A stretch of 64,000 bases of DNA, from assembly GCA_963780865.1 (NCBI GenBank), contig CAWADT010000025.1:1-64000 (forward strand), in the 5' to 3' direction. This document shows, piece by piece, positions 45,120 to 54,573 of the stretch; the first letter of the stretch is position 1; each line of letters starts with the position of its first letter. A model generated the notes under the pieces. The model saw only the letters and a list, made by a program, of their open reading frames with translations. It was not told the origin of the DNA and made no database searches. Source of the DNA: FEN-1073 sp963780865 (GTDB lineage Bacteria > Chloroflexota > Anaerolineae > Anaerolineales > RBG-16-64-43). The translations under genes were made by a program, and so were the position numbers.

Positions 45120-46221
45120 TTATTTTTTATTCCCAATCCGGGAGCGGAGGTACGCCTCGATAAAACCATCGAGCTCGCCGCTCAGCACCGCCGTAGTGTT
45201 CCCGGTCTCGTACTCGGTGCGGTGATCCTTGACCATCTGGTAGGGATGCAGCACGTAGGAGCGGATCTGGCTGCCCCATTCGGCTTTGATGTGCTCCCCC
45301 TTGAGCGCGGAGATTTCTTTTTCCTGCTGCTCGTTCTGGAGGTCGAGCAGGCGGGCCCGGAGGACGCGCATCGCGTTCTCGCGGTTCTGGGTCTGCGAGC
45401 GCTCGTTTTGGCAGGTGACGACGATGCCGGTGGGCAAATGGGTGATGCGAATGGCGGTTTCGTTCTTCTGCACGTTTTGTCCGCCCGCGCCCGAGGAGCG
45501 GTAGGTTTCGATTTTTATGTCCGCCGGCGGGATGTCGATTTCCCCGGCCTGTTCGAGCTGCGGGTAGACTTCCACCAGCGCGAACGAAGTGTGGCGGCGG
45601 TTGGCCGAATCGAAGGGCGAGAGCCGCACCAGGCGGTGGACTCCTTTCTCGGCCTTTAGGTATCCGTAGACGCTCGGCCCCTTGATGGAAATCGTGACGC
45701 TCTTGATCCCGGCTTCTTCGCCGGGCATGCGGTCCAGGATTTCCGTGTCGTACCCGCGGCGCTCGGCCCAGCGCAGGAACATGCGCTCGAGCATCTCGGC
45801 CCAATCCTGGCTGTCGGTCCCTCCGGCGCCGGCGTGGATCGAGAGGAACGCGTCGGCTTCATCGTATGGTTCCGAAAGCAGCGCTTCCAGGTCCAGGCGC
45901 GCCACTTCGGTCTCGATCTCGGCGGTTTCCGTCTCCAATTCGGCGAGCATGGATTCATCGCCGAGCGCGGCCAGCTCGAGCGCATCGCGCACCCTGCGCT
46001 CGGCGCCGCGCCACTCGGCCACTCGGTCGCGCAGAGCGGTGAGCTCGCGCATGAGTTTTTTGGCTTCGTCGGGATTGTTCCAGAGAGCGGGATTGGCCGC
46101 CCGGTCTTCGAGCTGTTTCAGACGGGTTTCTTCGGAGGCGAGGTCAAAGACTCTCCAGCAGGTGGCGGAGTTTGTCGCTTACGGTGGTCAGGCGCTGCAC
46201 AAGATCGTCGAAAGTTGACAT
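45120..46221 (-). CDS. prfB: Peptide chain release factor 2 with programmed +1 frameshift
   Basis: 366 residues after recoding. The ATG at 46221 (GAGG at 9 bases) gives MSTFDDLVQRLTTVSDKLRH LLESL, then an in-frame TGA; shifting +1 continues DLASEETRLKQLEDRAANPA and the whole RF2 body. Function: recognises UGA and UAA and triggers peptide release. RF2 marks: codon-recognition SPF in RLVRLSPFDSANRRHTSF and the catalytic GGQ in SSGAGGQNVQKNET. The recoding site is described separately. Autoregulation: low RF2 lengthens pausing at the internal UGA and favours the shift. Confidence 0.96.
46140..46160 (-). promoter_or_regulatory. RF2 recoding site (CTT TGA C)
   Basis: On the minus strand the sequence GGAGAGTCTTTGACC places CTT (46149-46147) before TGA (46146-46144), followed by C. 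A purine-rich GGAGAG lies a few bases upstream, like the internal Shine-Dalgarno that stimulates the shift in other bacteria. The ribosome slips one base forward on CTT/TTT to read GAC. Confidence 0.93.
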
Positions 46222-46570
46222 GGGTATATCCTCGAAAAAATGGGAACTCGGCAAATTGTAAGCGGGATATCGCCAGGGGGCAAGCCCTTGGTTGGGCTTG
46301 GATTGGAACTCGAGGAATCATTTTTGTGTCCAGGCGGATTCAAATGGACTCAACAGCTTCGATCCGGGCTTTGGAAAATTCGAGTAGAATTTATATCTGT
46401 CTGACCGAAACCTTTTTTCCGATAATTCCAAAGACGTGTGTTCAGCCACCCGATGGAAGGATACAATCATCGGCCGTCGGATTTCTAAAAGTGGATTTTT
46501 GAACGCGAGAATTTGAACAGGCCGTCGTTGTTTGGAAGCAATAGTAAATCGGATCGTTAAGGAGGATCGC
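46222..46570. other. Intergenic region, no gene seen
   Basis: No credible coding frame and no obvious RNA structure between divergent prfB and the DUF3592-like gene, except the AAGGAGGATCGC ribosome site before 46571. Confidence 0.5.
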
Positions 46571-47464
46571 ATGCTATCCAACCGCATCAATCGTCTAGCC
46601 CCGCCTCCCCGGCCGGTTCCATTGCGGATTGCCATCTCCGCCATGTTCGGGATCACGGGTTGGATGGGAGCCATATTCCTAATCACTGGCCTCGCGTTTA
46701 CGCTGGTTTTCACGCACGGCTATCATCCGGTCGACGAAATACGCCTGGCGGCTTCGCATACAACCGCGCAGGGGAAAATCACCGCCGTATCCGATACGAA
46801 CTCAACCGAAAACGACGTCCCCGTTTATGCGTATACGTTCGCTTTCACCACGAACCGGGGACGGCAGGTGACCGGTGAAAGCTACACAACCGGGGAGCGT
46901 TGGTCGGTGAACTCCCCGGTGATCATTGAATACGTTTCCGGGCAGCCAGCCATTGCGCGGATTTAGGGAGCGCGGGCCTCCACCTTCGCGCCGTGGATTC
47001 TATTTGTCCTGATTTTCCCCGCCGTGGGCGCGGGGTTGTTCGGATCGGCCGCGATCGGCGGTTGGCGGGAGGTGATGCTCCTGCGCCGCGGGGAGGTGGC
47101 CGACGCGAAGATCCTGGGGACTCGACCTACGGGCGTGACCGTGAACAACGTACCGGTCCTCCTTTATTCCTACGAGCTCCATACCGCCGCGGGGGAGACG
47201 TTCAACGGTTCGTCCAAAGCTTTGCCCAGCGACCGGCTGGGCGACGAGGAAAACGAACCGGCGTTGTATCTGCCGGCGAACCCCGATAACTCGATCCTGG
47301 TGGACGCCATTACCTTGAAACGGCCGTTGGACGTGGAGCCAACAAACGGGCAGTGGGTATCTCAAGGCGGATCCATCAGTGCTGTGGTGTACATTCTCGT
47401 ATGGATCTGCGCGATAATACTGATTGGTTATGGTTTTTTGAGTACATTGGGGATCCTGCGGTAA
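46571..47464 (+). pseudogene. DUF3592-like membrane protein with an in-frame amber codon
   Basis: From the ATG at 46571 (AAGGAGGATCGC upstream) the protein has a membrane helix (FGITGWMGAIFLITGLAFTL) and a beta domain (GKITAVSDTNSTENDVPVYA, VIIEYVSGQPAIARI), then TAG at 46964-46966. The same frame continues without indel as GARASTFAPWILFVLIFPAV (second helix), a second beta domain, and a last helix (VVYILVWICAIILIGYGFL), ending at 47464. Two beta domains between helices is normal for these proteins, so this is one gene with a nonsense codon (likely GAG or CAG originally). Either a true pseudogene, a sequencing error, or two separately translated halves. Confidence 0.7.
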
Positions 47465-47507
47465 ACCCGTCGGAGCTATTCCCTTCTATAGTAAGGAAAT
47501 GATATAA

Positions 47508-47572
47508 GGACAGGATTTACAGGATTTTCAAGATTATTATTATAAAATCCTGTTCATCCTGTAAATCCTGTC
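47508..47572. repeat. Inverted repeat, GACAGGATTTACAGGATT family
   Basis: GGACAGGATTTACAGGATTT pairs with AAATCCTGTTCATCCTGTAA across an AT-rich centre. A shorter copy, GACAGGATTTTCAGGA, lies at 54447. Confidence 0.7.
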
Positions 47573-47578
47573 AAATAA

Positions 47579-47659
47579 CTCCTCCCTGCCCTCCCCAAAT
47601 CTGTTGCAAAATAACTTCTTTATGTCAATTCTTACTACATAGATTTGGAGCGTGGGGTC
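47579..47659. repeat. Inverted repeat, CCCTCCCCAAATCTG family
   Basis: CTCCCTGCCCTCCCCAAATC pairs imperfectly with AGATTTGGAGCGTGGGG. The right arm contains the ftsY stop and its last codons. Related copies: 52488 and 54471. Confidence 0.6.
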
Positions 47660-48555
47660 AGCAGCCCGTCGAGAAACGACTGCGGATCGAACGGCGCCAG
47701 GTCCTGCGCATGCTCCCCCAGCCCGACGTAGATAATCGGCAGCCCGAGCTCCGAACGGATGCGGAAGACGATCCCGCCTTTGGCGGAACCGTCGAGCTTG
47801 GCCAGGATCACGCCGTCGGCACCGACCGCTTCGCGGAAAGCCGCGGCTTGGGTCAGCGCATTCTGGCCGGTGGCGGCGTCCAGCACCAGCCAGGTGTGGT
47901 GCGGCGCGCCGGGAACGACCTTCCCCAGCACGCGGCGGACTTTTTTAAGCTCCTCCATCAGGTTATAACTGGTATGCTGCCTTCCGGCCGTATCCACGAT
48001 CAGCAAATCCGCCCGGCGGGCAAGCGCGGCCTGGGCGGCGTCGAAGACCACCGCGCCCGGATCGGAGCCGGGGGCGCCTGTGATGATGTCCACGTTAAGC
48101 CGCTGAGCCCAGGTTGCCAGCTGCTCGGAAGCCGCGGCCCGGAAGGTATCCGCCGCGGCCAGCAGCACCCGTTTCCCCTCGTGCTGATAGCGGTCTGCGA
48201 GCTTCGCGATGGATGTGGTTTTACCGGACCCGTTCACGCCGACGATGAGGAAGACGGTTGGCTTGGAGCTGAATTCAAGCAGCGCGGGGGATTCCAAAAA
48301 TGCGGAGAGGAATTCGCGCAGCGCCCGGTCAAGGTCCGCCCGCTGCAGCAAACCCTGTTCTTTTACTTTGCGCTGAAGAAACTCGATCGCTTCCTGGCTC
48401 AGCCGCGGGCCCAGATCCGCCTGGAGCAGCAGCGATTCCATTTCCTCCCAGGCGGCGGGGGTGATTTCCGTCGCGCCGAGAAGCGCAGCCACGCGGCCGA
48501 AAGCCGCGCGGCGGGTGCGGTCGAGCGCCTGTTTCCAATCTCCGGGTGCGGTCAT
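47635..48555 (-). CDS. ftsY: Signal recognition particle receptor FtsY
   Basis: 306 residues, a short form without the long acidic A domain. GTPase that docks SRP-ribosome complexes at the membrane for co-translational insertion. N domain WKQALDRTRRAAFGRVAALL; G1 VGVNGSGKTTSIAKLADRY; G2 DTFRAAASEQLATWAQ; G3 VDTAGRQHT; G4 LAKLDGSAKGG; closing AQDLAPFDPQSFLDGLL. Start at 48555 (MTAPGDWKQA); a longer frame upstream overlaps the divergent gene. Divergently transcribed from the DsbA-like gene. Confidence 0.95.
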   Translation of the reverse strand: MTAPGDWKQALDRTRRAAFGRVAALLGATEITPAAWEEMESLLLQADLGPRLSQEAIEFLQRKVKEQGLLQRADLDRALREFLSAFLESPALLEFSSKPTVFLIVGVNGSGKTTSIAKLADRYQHEGKRVLLAAADTFRAAASEQLATWAQRLNVDIITGAPGSDPGAVVFDAAQAALARRADLLIVDTAGRQHTSYNLMEELKKVRRVLGKVVPGAPHHTWLVLDAATGQNALTQAAAFREAVGADGVILAKLDGSAKGGIVFRIRSELGLPIIYVGLGEHAQDLAPFDPQSFLDGLLTPRSKSM

Positions 48556-48633
48556 CGCGGGGATTATACCCGAGCCGCGTGTCGGAATTCCGCTTAATGG
48601 CGCGCTGTGCGGCATGATACAATTTCCCGCAGG

Positions 48634-49308
48634 ATGAGCAATATCAATCTTCCCTCGAACGCTTCCCCGCATTCCTGGCCGATCCGGCTGATCGTCCTTT
48701 GCCTGATTCTGTTCGGATCGGGCATCGCGGTGGGGTACAGCGTGAGGGATTTCATCTCGCAAGGGGGCGTGAGCATGGCATCCAACGCGGAGCTGGACGC
48801 CAGCGTCAAGGACGATCCGTCCTGGGGCCCGGCGGGCGCGAAAGTCACCATGATCGAATTCGGCGATTTTGAATGCCCCTTCTGCAAACAATGGTATGAA
48901 ACGGTCTACGAAAAACTTCAGTCCAATTACGGCGATAAGATCCGCTTTGTCTTCCGCGATTTTCCGCTCACGTCGATCCATCCCGACGCAAAGCCTGCGG
49001 CGGTTGCCGCGAACTGCGCCGGCGAGCAGAGCCGCTATTGGGATTACTTCCAATTGTTGTATGGCGGCGAAAAATTGGGCGCAGACGTTTATCAAACCTA
49101 CGCAAAGCAATTGAAGTTGAATCTATCGTCCTTTAATGGTTGCCTCAAAAGCGGCCGGTACGACAAGGAAATCTCGCTCGACACGCAGGACGGGGAACGG
49201 ATGGGGGTCAACGGCGTGCCGGCATTCCTGATCAACGGCAGACTGATTTCCGGCCTTCAGCCGTATGCGACGTTCCAGCAGGCGATCGACGAGGAATTAA
49301 ACAAGTAA
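48634..49308 (+). CDS. Membrane-anchored DsbA/DsbG-like thioredoxin-fold protein
   Basis: 224 residues. One N-terminal helix (RLIVLCLILFGSGIAVGYSV) exports and anchors it; residues ~55-224 form a DsbA-type thioredoxin fold. Active site CPFC in FGDFECPFCKQWYETVY, cis-proline loop GVNGVPAFLINGRLI. Such proteins form or shuffle disulfides in exported proteins, often with a VKOR partner. A Cys-containing pair of residues (NCAG, GCLK) lies in the helical insert. I start at 48634 (MSNINLPSNA), since upstream codons lack a ribosome site. Confidence 0.92.
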   Translation: MSNINLPSNASPHSWPIRLIVLCLILFGSGIAVGYSVRDFISQGGVSMASNAELDASVKDDPSWGPAGAKVTMIEFGDFECPFCKQWYETVYEKLQSNYGDKIRFVFRDFPLTSIHPDAKPAAVAANCAGEQSRYWDYFQLLYGGEKLGADVYQTYAKQLKLNLSSFNGCLKSGRYDKEISLDTQDGERMGVNGVPAFLINGRLISGLQPYATFQQAIDEELNK

Positions 49309-49333
49309 GGGAATGCAGTTTGCATTAGGTTTG

Positions 49334-49452
49334 GGTACACGGAAAACACCGAAGCAACCGAATCCACGGAAGGATAAAAAATTATTCCTAATGTAGGTGA
49401 ATTCCATGTCTTGGTCGGTGAATTCGGTGCTTTTTCGGTGTAATCCGTGTAC
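49334..49452. repeat. Inverted repeat, GTACACGGAAAACACCGAA family
   Basis: GGTACACGGAAAACACCGAA at the left and TTCGGTGTAATCCGTGTACA at the right, with inner GAATCCACGG and GTGAATTCGGTG copies. Non-coding gap between the DsbA-like and sigma-factor genes. Confidence 0.65.
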
Positions 49453-49534
49453 ATCTTTGCAATTCTTTTTTCAAATCCCTCTTTTTTTCTAGATTGTCCC
49501 TTTTTGCCCGTTGGCCCGATACAATCTATAGAAC

Positions 49535-50137
49535 ATGAAAGCTAATCCCGTTTCCCATCCGGAGGATTCGAACCAGATGCGCAAATCCCTGCCGGCCGAA
49601 TCGGTTGAGCTCCCGGCCGCGGAGGAAGCCGCGTTGATCGACGCGGCCCGCCGGGATCCGGAGGCGTTCGCCGCGCTCTACGACCGTTACGTGCAATCCG
49701 TCTACCGGTACCTCCATAGCCGGGTCGGTTCGTCGCGGGAAGCGGAGGAGCTCACCGCGCAGACGTTCCTGGCCGCGATCGAATCGCTGCCGCGTTACGA
49801 TCACCGCGGACTATTCTCCGCCTGGTTGTTTTCCATCGCGCGCCGCAAGGCGGCCGATTTTTTCCGCCGGAGGCAGCCGCTGCCGCTCGAGGTAGCCGAG
49901 GAGTTTCCATCCGAAGCGGATCTCCCCGGCGAGGCGGACCGCGGCGAGCAGATCCGAAAACTCGCGCGGTTGGTCCGGTCGCTGGAGGAGAACGAGCGCG
50001 AGTTGATCCATCTGCATTTCACGGCCGGGCTGACCTTCGCCGAGATGGCTTCGCTGCTGGGGAAGAAGGAAGACGCCGTGAAGAAATCGGTCTACCGGCT
50101 GCTCGAGCGGCTGCACGGAAGGATGGAAATGCGATGA
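49535..50137 (+). CDS. ECF-type RNA polymerase sigma factor
   Basis: 200 residues. A ~25-residue variable N-terminus, then region 2 (DPEAFAALYDRYVQSVYRYL, REAEELTAQTFLAAIESLPR, FSAWLFSIARRKAADFFRRR) and region 4 (LEENERELIHLHFTAGLTFA, EMASLLGKKEDAVKKSVYRL). It is a different subgroup from the two other ECF factors here. Its stop overlaps the next gene's ATG as ATGA, so the pair is translationally coupled. Confidence 0.92.
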   Translation: MKANPVSHPEDSNQMRKSLPAESVELPAAEEAALIDAARRDPEAFAALYDRYVQSVYRYLHSRVGSSREAEELTAQTFLAAIESLPRYDHRGLFSAWLFSIARRKAADFFRRRQPLPLEVAEEFPSEADLPGEADRGEQIRKLARLVRSLEENERELIHLHFTAGLTFAEMASLLGKKEDAVKKSVYRLLERLHGRMEMR

Positions 50138-52487
50138 ATGATTACTTTCCCCCTCCCGAATTCCTGCTTCAAATAGAGTCCGCAGTAGCGATGACCCCTC
50201 CGCGCGAGGAATTCACCCGCGGGTTGCGCGAAAGGTTGAGGGTACGCGGATTCGCGCTCCTGGCCCGCAACAGGATGCGCGTCCGCCTCGCGTGGGGGCT
50301 CGCGGTCGTCCTGGTTCTGTTGGCGGCGGGCATATTGATCGCCGGTCCGCAGAATGTTGTTTCCGCGTTGCAGCAAATCCTCGGCTACATCCCCGGCATC
50401 GGAATCGTCCAACCCGGTTCGATCCGGGTGCTCGCGGAGCCGGTGTACGTCACCCGCGAAGGGATCACGCTGACGCTGGAACAGGTGGTGGCGGATCCGT
50501 CGCAGACGATTGTCGTCTATAAAGTTGAAGGGCTTCTCCGTGGCGGTGGCCAATTCCAATGGCGAGGGCGGTCCGGTCTGCGCTGGGCCGGAAGTGCTGA
50601 GACTCCCGAACGGAATCGAGCTTTCCAATTCCGGAGGCGGCGGCAATGGATGGGGGTCGGGTTACCGCAGCCGCCTTGAGTTCGCCGCCATGCCGCCGGA
50701 TGTAAATGAAGGAACGCTGGTGGTTCCATGCATCATGGACATGCCGCCGGGCAAGGCGCCGGAGGATTGGAGCCTGCCGTTCCGGCTCAAGCCCGCTCCG
50801 GCGGATCTGACCGTCGTGCCGGTGCTCGAAATGCCGACGCCGACGGTTGACCTTTCGACGCCTTTGGCGACTCCCAGCGCGGCGACAACCGAAACGTACG
50901 GAATCGTTGTGTCGCTGGAAAAGGTCATTCCATTGGAAGATGGGTACGTTCTGCTTGGAAACCTTCGGGCTTCCGACGAGCGCTTTAGCCTTGCCGGCGA
51001 TCCCTTCGGGTTTACGGTCACCGACGCCGATGGAATGCAAATACCCGTGCAATGGGATCAAGCCGACCTTCCCATGACGCAAACCTACGATCCAAGCATT
51101 CTTCCCTTCGCCTACCGGATCCAGGGAAAATCCTTCCGCGGTCCGCTGACTCTGGCATTTACCTCGATGAGTGTTTACCTCAATAACCCGGTTCGGTTTT
51201 CCTTCGATACCGGTCCGAATCCGGCCGAGGGGCAATCATGGAAAATCGACCGCGAACTGGATATTTTGGGAATTCCGGTGCGGTTGGATTCGGCGACGAT
51301 GATGGATTTCAACGGGACGCCGGCGTTTGAGCTGGCGTTGCAGCTTCCTCCTGCGTTGCGTTCCCTGCAAATTGGGTTGGAGGATAGCCCTGGAATTTGG
51401 AAAACGCCTGTGCCCACCGGCTCCGAGGGCGGGGGTGGCGGCGGGGGCGGCGGGACCGGTGGGTTTAACGCGGCGGGCGAGTTGCTGGCCTACGTTTTTC
51501 CGGACGGTCAGATCGTGGGCGGGCGGATCAATCTCACCGTCTACATGGCGGATATCAACGGGGAATGGAGCACGACCTGGAACCCGCCGATCGTGGCCGG
51601 CGCGCCGACCGCAACGCCGCAACCGCAGGCCTGCCTCACCCAGGCGAAGTGGGATACGCTGTCCGCGGCGCCGTCGGTTCCGGCCGGCCTGGGCGGAACG
51701 ATCCTGACGTCGCGCGGCGCCGTCGCGCCGAATCCTTCGCTGTTCCTTTCCGGGCTCGACGGAAGCGGCGAAAAGGGTTTGCCATTCGGCGACGGATCGC
51801 TATCGCCGGACGGTGGGAAATCTCGTCTACGCCGGCGCGGACAACCGGATGTACCTCTACGACGTGGCGAGCGGAAAGTCGGCGCCGCTCACTCCGCCCG
51901 GCGTGACCGGGGATCACCCGTTGTGGTCGCCGGACGGGAAGCGGATTGCGATGAATCAATTCCTGGAAAATGAACACGTTGTGGTGATGGACGCCGACGG
52001 ATCGGGGTTACGTCGCGTGACCCGCGGCGTGTCGATCGAGTTCCTGGTCGGCTGGTCGCCGGACGGAAAGCAGGTTTTCTATATTCAGCTAGGCGATGGA
52101 GGAAAATATTATTTGCACTCCGCGGACCTCGAGACCGGAGAGGTAGCGGATTTCTTTTCGATCGGGGGGAAGAACCCTTCGCCGACGGTTTCGCCAGACG
52201 GCCGGTGGGTGGCGTTTCTCGAATCGGGTTTCGGCGCGCCGGCGGCGGACGTCTACATTGCGCGCCTCGACGGATCGGACCGGCGCCTGATGACGCACCT
52301 CGATACGGGGTCTTTCTATGCGTACGCGCCGATGTGGAGCCCGGACGGCCGCTGGCTGGCGGTGAGCATCCAGAAGGCGGACGCCTTGCAGCCCGGCGAT
52401 CCGGCGATTGCGCTGATCCAACCAGATACATGTGAAGCGGTGATGCTGCCGAATGTTCGCGGGGAAATCCGATCGTGGATACCGTAA
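50134..52487 (+). CDS. Membrane ectodomain protein with C-terminal TolB-like propeller, partner of ECF sigma; two frameshifts
   Basis: Reads MNDYFPPPEFLLQIESAVAM, a ~50-residue cytoplasmic part, a helix (AWGLAVVLVLLAAGILIAG), then LGYIPGIGIVQPGSIRVLAE matching the protein at 8179. A frame break near 50535 (a GGG run) leads to FSVAVANSNGEGG and a long beta-rich ectodomain with a poly-Gly loop; a second break near 51815 (GGGAAA run) leads to GNLVYAGADNRMYLYDVASG and four propeller blades (LWSPDGKRIA, GWSPDGKQVF, TVSPDGRWVA, MWSPDGRWLA). Corrected length about 784 residues. Likely a membrane sensor or anti-sigma; the propeller is an addition relative to its paralogue. Confidence 0.75.
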
Positions 52488-52580
52488 CCCCTCCCACCCT
52501 CCCCAAATCTGTGACGAAATTTTTTCTAGAAGCCGATTCTTCCTTCACAGATTTGGGGAGGGGTTGGGGTGGGGAGGGTA
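52488..52580. repeat. Inverted repeat, CCCTCCCCAAATCTG family
   Basis: CCCCTCCCACCCTCCCCAAA and its complement TTTGGGGAGGGGTTGGGGTG, with TCTGTGA/TCACAGA inside, around an AT-rich centre. Begins at the stop codon of the preceding gene and could fold as a very strong hairpin between convergent genes. Confidence 0.8.
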
Positions 52581-52622
52581 GCCGGACCCTCGGCGGTTTT
52601 TCGGGGGGAAGGCCGGGAGGGG

Positions 52623-53638
52623 TTATTCCGTTTGTGATTCCGCGCGCACCTTCGTCAGCGAAAGCCCTTCGCGTACCCAGAATATTGCGCCCAAGACTGT
52701 AATCGGCCCCCAAAGCGCCGCGTGCAGCACGACGGTATAGGCTGAAGCGATGGCCTTGTCCACGCCGTAGGCCTCCAGCACGGCGATGCCGGCCACCTCG
52801 AACATGCCCGATATATCCCGGCGCGGAGGGGATGATTGTGATCAGATTGGCGATCCCGTTCATCAGCATCAGCGCAAAGAAGGAAACGGTGAAGGGGAAG
52901 GCGTGCATCAGAAACCAGTATTTGCCGGTTTCGAAAAGCCAGATCAGGATCGACGTAAACAGGATCATCAGCACGTCGCGCGGCGAGCGCAGGGAGCCTA
53001 GATCCCTCGAGAAGACGGTCGGCAATGCCTTGTACCGTCGGACGGAAGCGGGAGGGAATGAAATGGCCGATCAGCCAGGCGACCGCCCGTGCCGTGATCG
53101 CGGGGAACATCGCCGCGAGGACGAAAACGATCAGCGCGCCGAAGAACAGGATCGTGCCATAGATCGCCAACTGCGTGATCGTGCCGGCGATCGTGGAACC
53201 GCTGCCGGCGAGCCTCGCCAGCTCGGGAAGGTTGACGAAGATAAACAGCATCATCACCACGGCATCGAAGGTGCGTTCAACGAATACGATCGCGAATGAT
53301 GCGCTGAACGCGACGCCTTCCTTCTTTCTAATTAAATACGGCCGCAAAAGAAATTCGCCGGCCCGGGCTGGGTAGATGTTGTTTCCCATGTACGCAATGC
53401 AAACAATTGGGAAGAGAGTGCGCACTGGGACTGCCTTGATCGGCCGCATGAGGTAATGCAGACGCCAGGCACGCACCGCCACGCCCACAAAATAAATAGC
53501 GATGGCGGGAATCAGCCAAAGGTACTGGGCGCTGCGCAGGGAACTCCAAAGTTCAGCCCAATTCTGTTTTAGGATTAGGAAATAGTACAAACAGACCAGG
53601 CTGATGAGCAGGCCGACCCAGAACTGCCAGCGTTTCAT
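52623..53638 (-). CDS. Lysylphosphatidylglycerol synthetase/UPF0104-type membrane protein, two frameshifts
   Basis: ATG at 53638 (MKRWQFWVGLLISLVCLYYF). Seven to eight membrane helices; family marks YFVGVAVRAWRLHYLMRPIK, GNNIYPARAGEFLLRPYLIR, FAIVFVERTFDAVVMMLFIF. The frame breaks near 53015 (continuing LMILFTSILIWLFETGKYWF, FALMLMNGIANLITIIPSAP, GYIG) and near 52805 (continuing FEVAGIAVLEAYGVDKAIAS to the stop). Joined length about 335 residues, normal for the family, which includes flippase-like proteins handling lipids or lipid-linked sugars. The P-GYIG-xFE motif across the second break confirms a single gene. Confidence 0.8.
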
Positions 53639-53829
53639 GCGAAGCTCCTTGCGCTTAAATGGGTGGTCGTGTAGGGCGAAGCCCGTATCCTTGGCCCGCG
53701 AACCGCAGAGCGGGCGAGACCACATTCTTCCATCCGTAAGTATTATTCAATTTGTGGAATGGCGATACCTTCTATCGGAAACCTTGCCCATTTTCGAAAT
53801 GGATTGTACCATTCAGAATAGGAACCGGA

Positions 53830-54444
53830 ATGAAAACCAAACCCAGATTGCTCGTCGCCACGACCAACCCCGGTAAGCAGCGCGAATACCGCGAATTGCT
53901 GCGCGAGGTCCCGGCCGAAATTGTCTTTTCGAACGATTTGGGGATTTCGCTCGAAGTGGAGGAGGACGGCACGACCTTCCGAGAGAACGCGGCCAAGAAG
54001 GCGGTCGCGCTCGCGCGCGCGTCGGGCCTGCTCGCCCTGGCGGACGATTCCGGCCTGGAGGTTGACGCGCTCGGCGGCGAGCCGGGCGTGCGTTCGTCGC
54101 GCTACGCCGGCCCGGGGGCGGACGATCCACGCCGCCGGGCGTTCCTTCTCGAAAAGCTCCGCGACATACCGGCGCCGCGCAGGGCGCGCTTTGTCTGCGT
54201 GATTGCGATCGCGGCGTCCGGCGGCGGCGTGTTCTATGCCGAAGGCGAATGCCGCGGGGAGATTACGCTTGCCGAGCGCGGCGCGAACGGGTTCGGATAC
54301 GATCCGGTCTTCCAACCGGAAGGATTTTCCCGGACGATGGCGGAACTGCCGCCGGAGGAAAAAAACCGGATCAGCCACCGGGCCCGCGCGGCGGAAGCGG
54401 CGATTTCCATCCTGCGGGAACTTTTTATCGGCAAGGAAAAATAG
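53830..54444 (+). CDS. rdgB: XTP/dITP diphosphatase (RdgB/HAM1)
   Basis: 204 residues. Hydrolyses non-canonical purine triphosphates (ITP, dITP, XTP) to monophosphates, cleaning the nucleotide pool. Marks: LLVATTNPGKQREYRELL, EDGTTFRENAAKKAVALARA, LADDSGLEVDALGGEPGVRS SRYAG, GFGYDPVFQPEG, MAELPPEEKNRISHRARA. Start at 53830 (MKTKPRLLVA). Divergent from the flippase-like gene. Confidence 0.95.
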   Translation: MKTKPRLLVATTNPGKQREYRELLREVPAEIVFSNDLGISLEVEEDGTTFRENAAKKAVALARASGLLALADDSGLEVDALGGEPGVRSSRYAGPGADDPRRRAFLLEKLRDIPAPRRARFVCVIAIAASGGGVFYAEGECRGEITLAERGANGFGYDPVFQPEGFSRTMAELPPEEKNRISHRARAAEAAISILRELFIGKEK

Positions 54445-54470
54445 TAGACAGGATTTTCAGGAATTAAAAA

Positions 54471-54568
54471 CCCCTCCCTTCCCTCCCCAAATCTGCGAAA
54501 ATGGATCTTCCATTGGCTGTCTCATTCAACGCAGATTTAGGGAGGGGTAGGGGAGGGGAGGGGTGGGG
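54471..54568. repeat. Inverted repeat, CCCTCCCCAAATCTG family, providing a ribosome site
   Basis: CCCCTCCCTTCCCTCCCCAA and TTTAGGGAGGGGTAGGGGAG with inner CTGCG/CGCAG. The right arm ends 5 bases before the epimerase ATG, and its GGGGAGGGG run is the only Shine-Dalgarno-like sequence there. Confidence 0.75.
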
Positions 54569-54573
54569 CGAAT

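Noticed and set aside
46964..46966. Genome-wide reassignment of TAG
   Set aside because: Other genes in the window stop normally at TAG; a single internal TAG is better explained by mutation or error.
47024..47464. Second half of the DUF3592-like gene as an independent gene
   Set aside because: It begins inside a helix, without a ribosome site, and is in frame with the upstream half.
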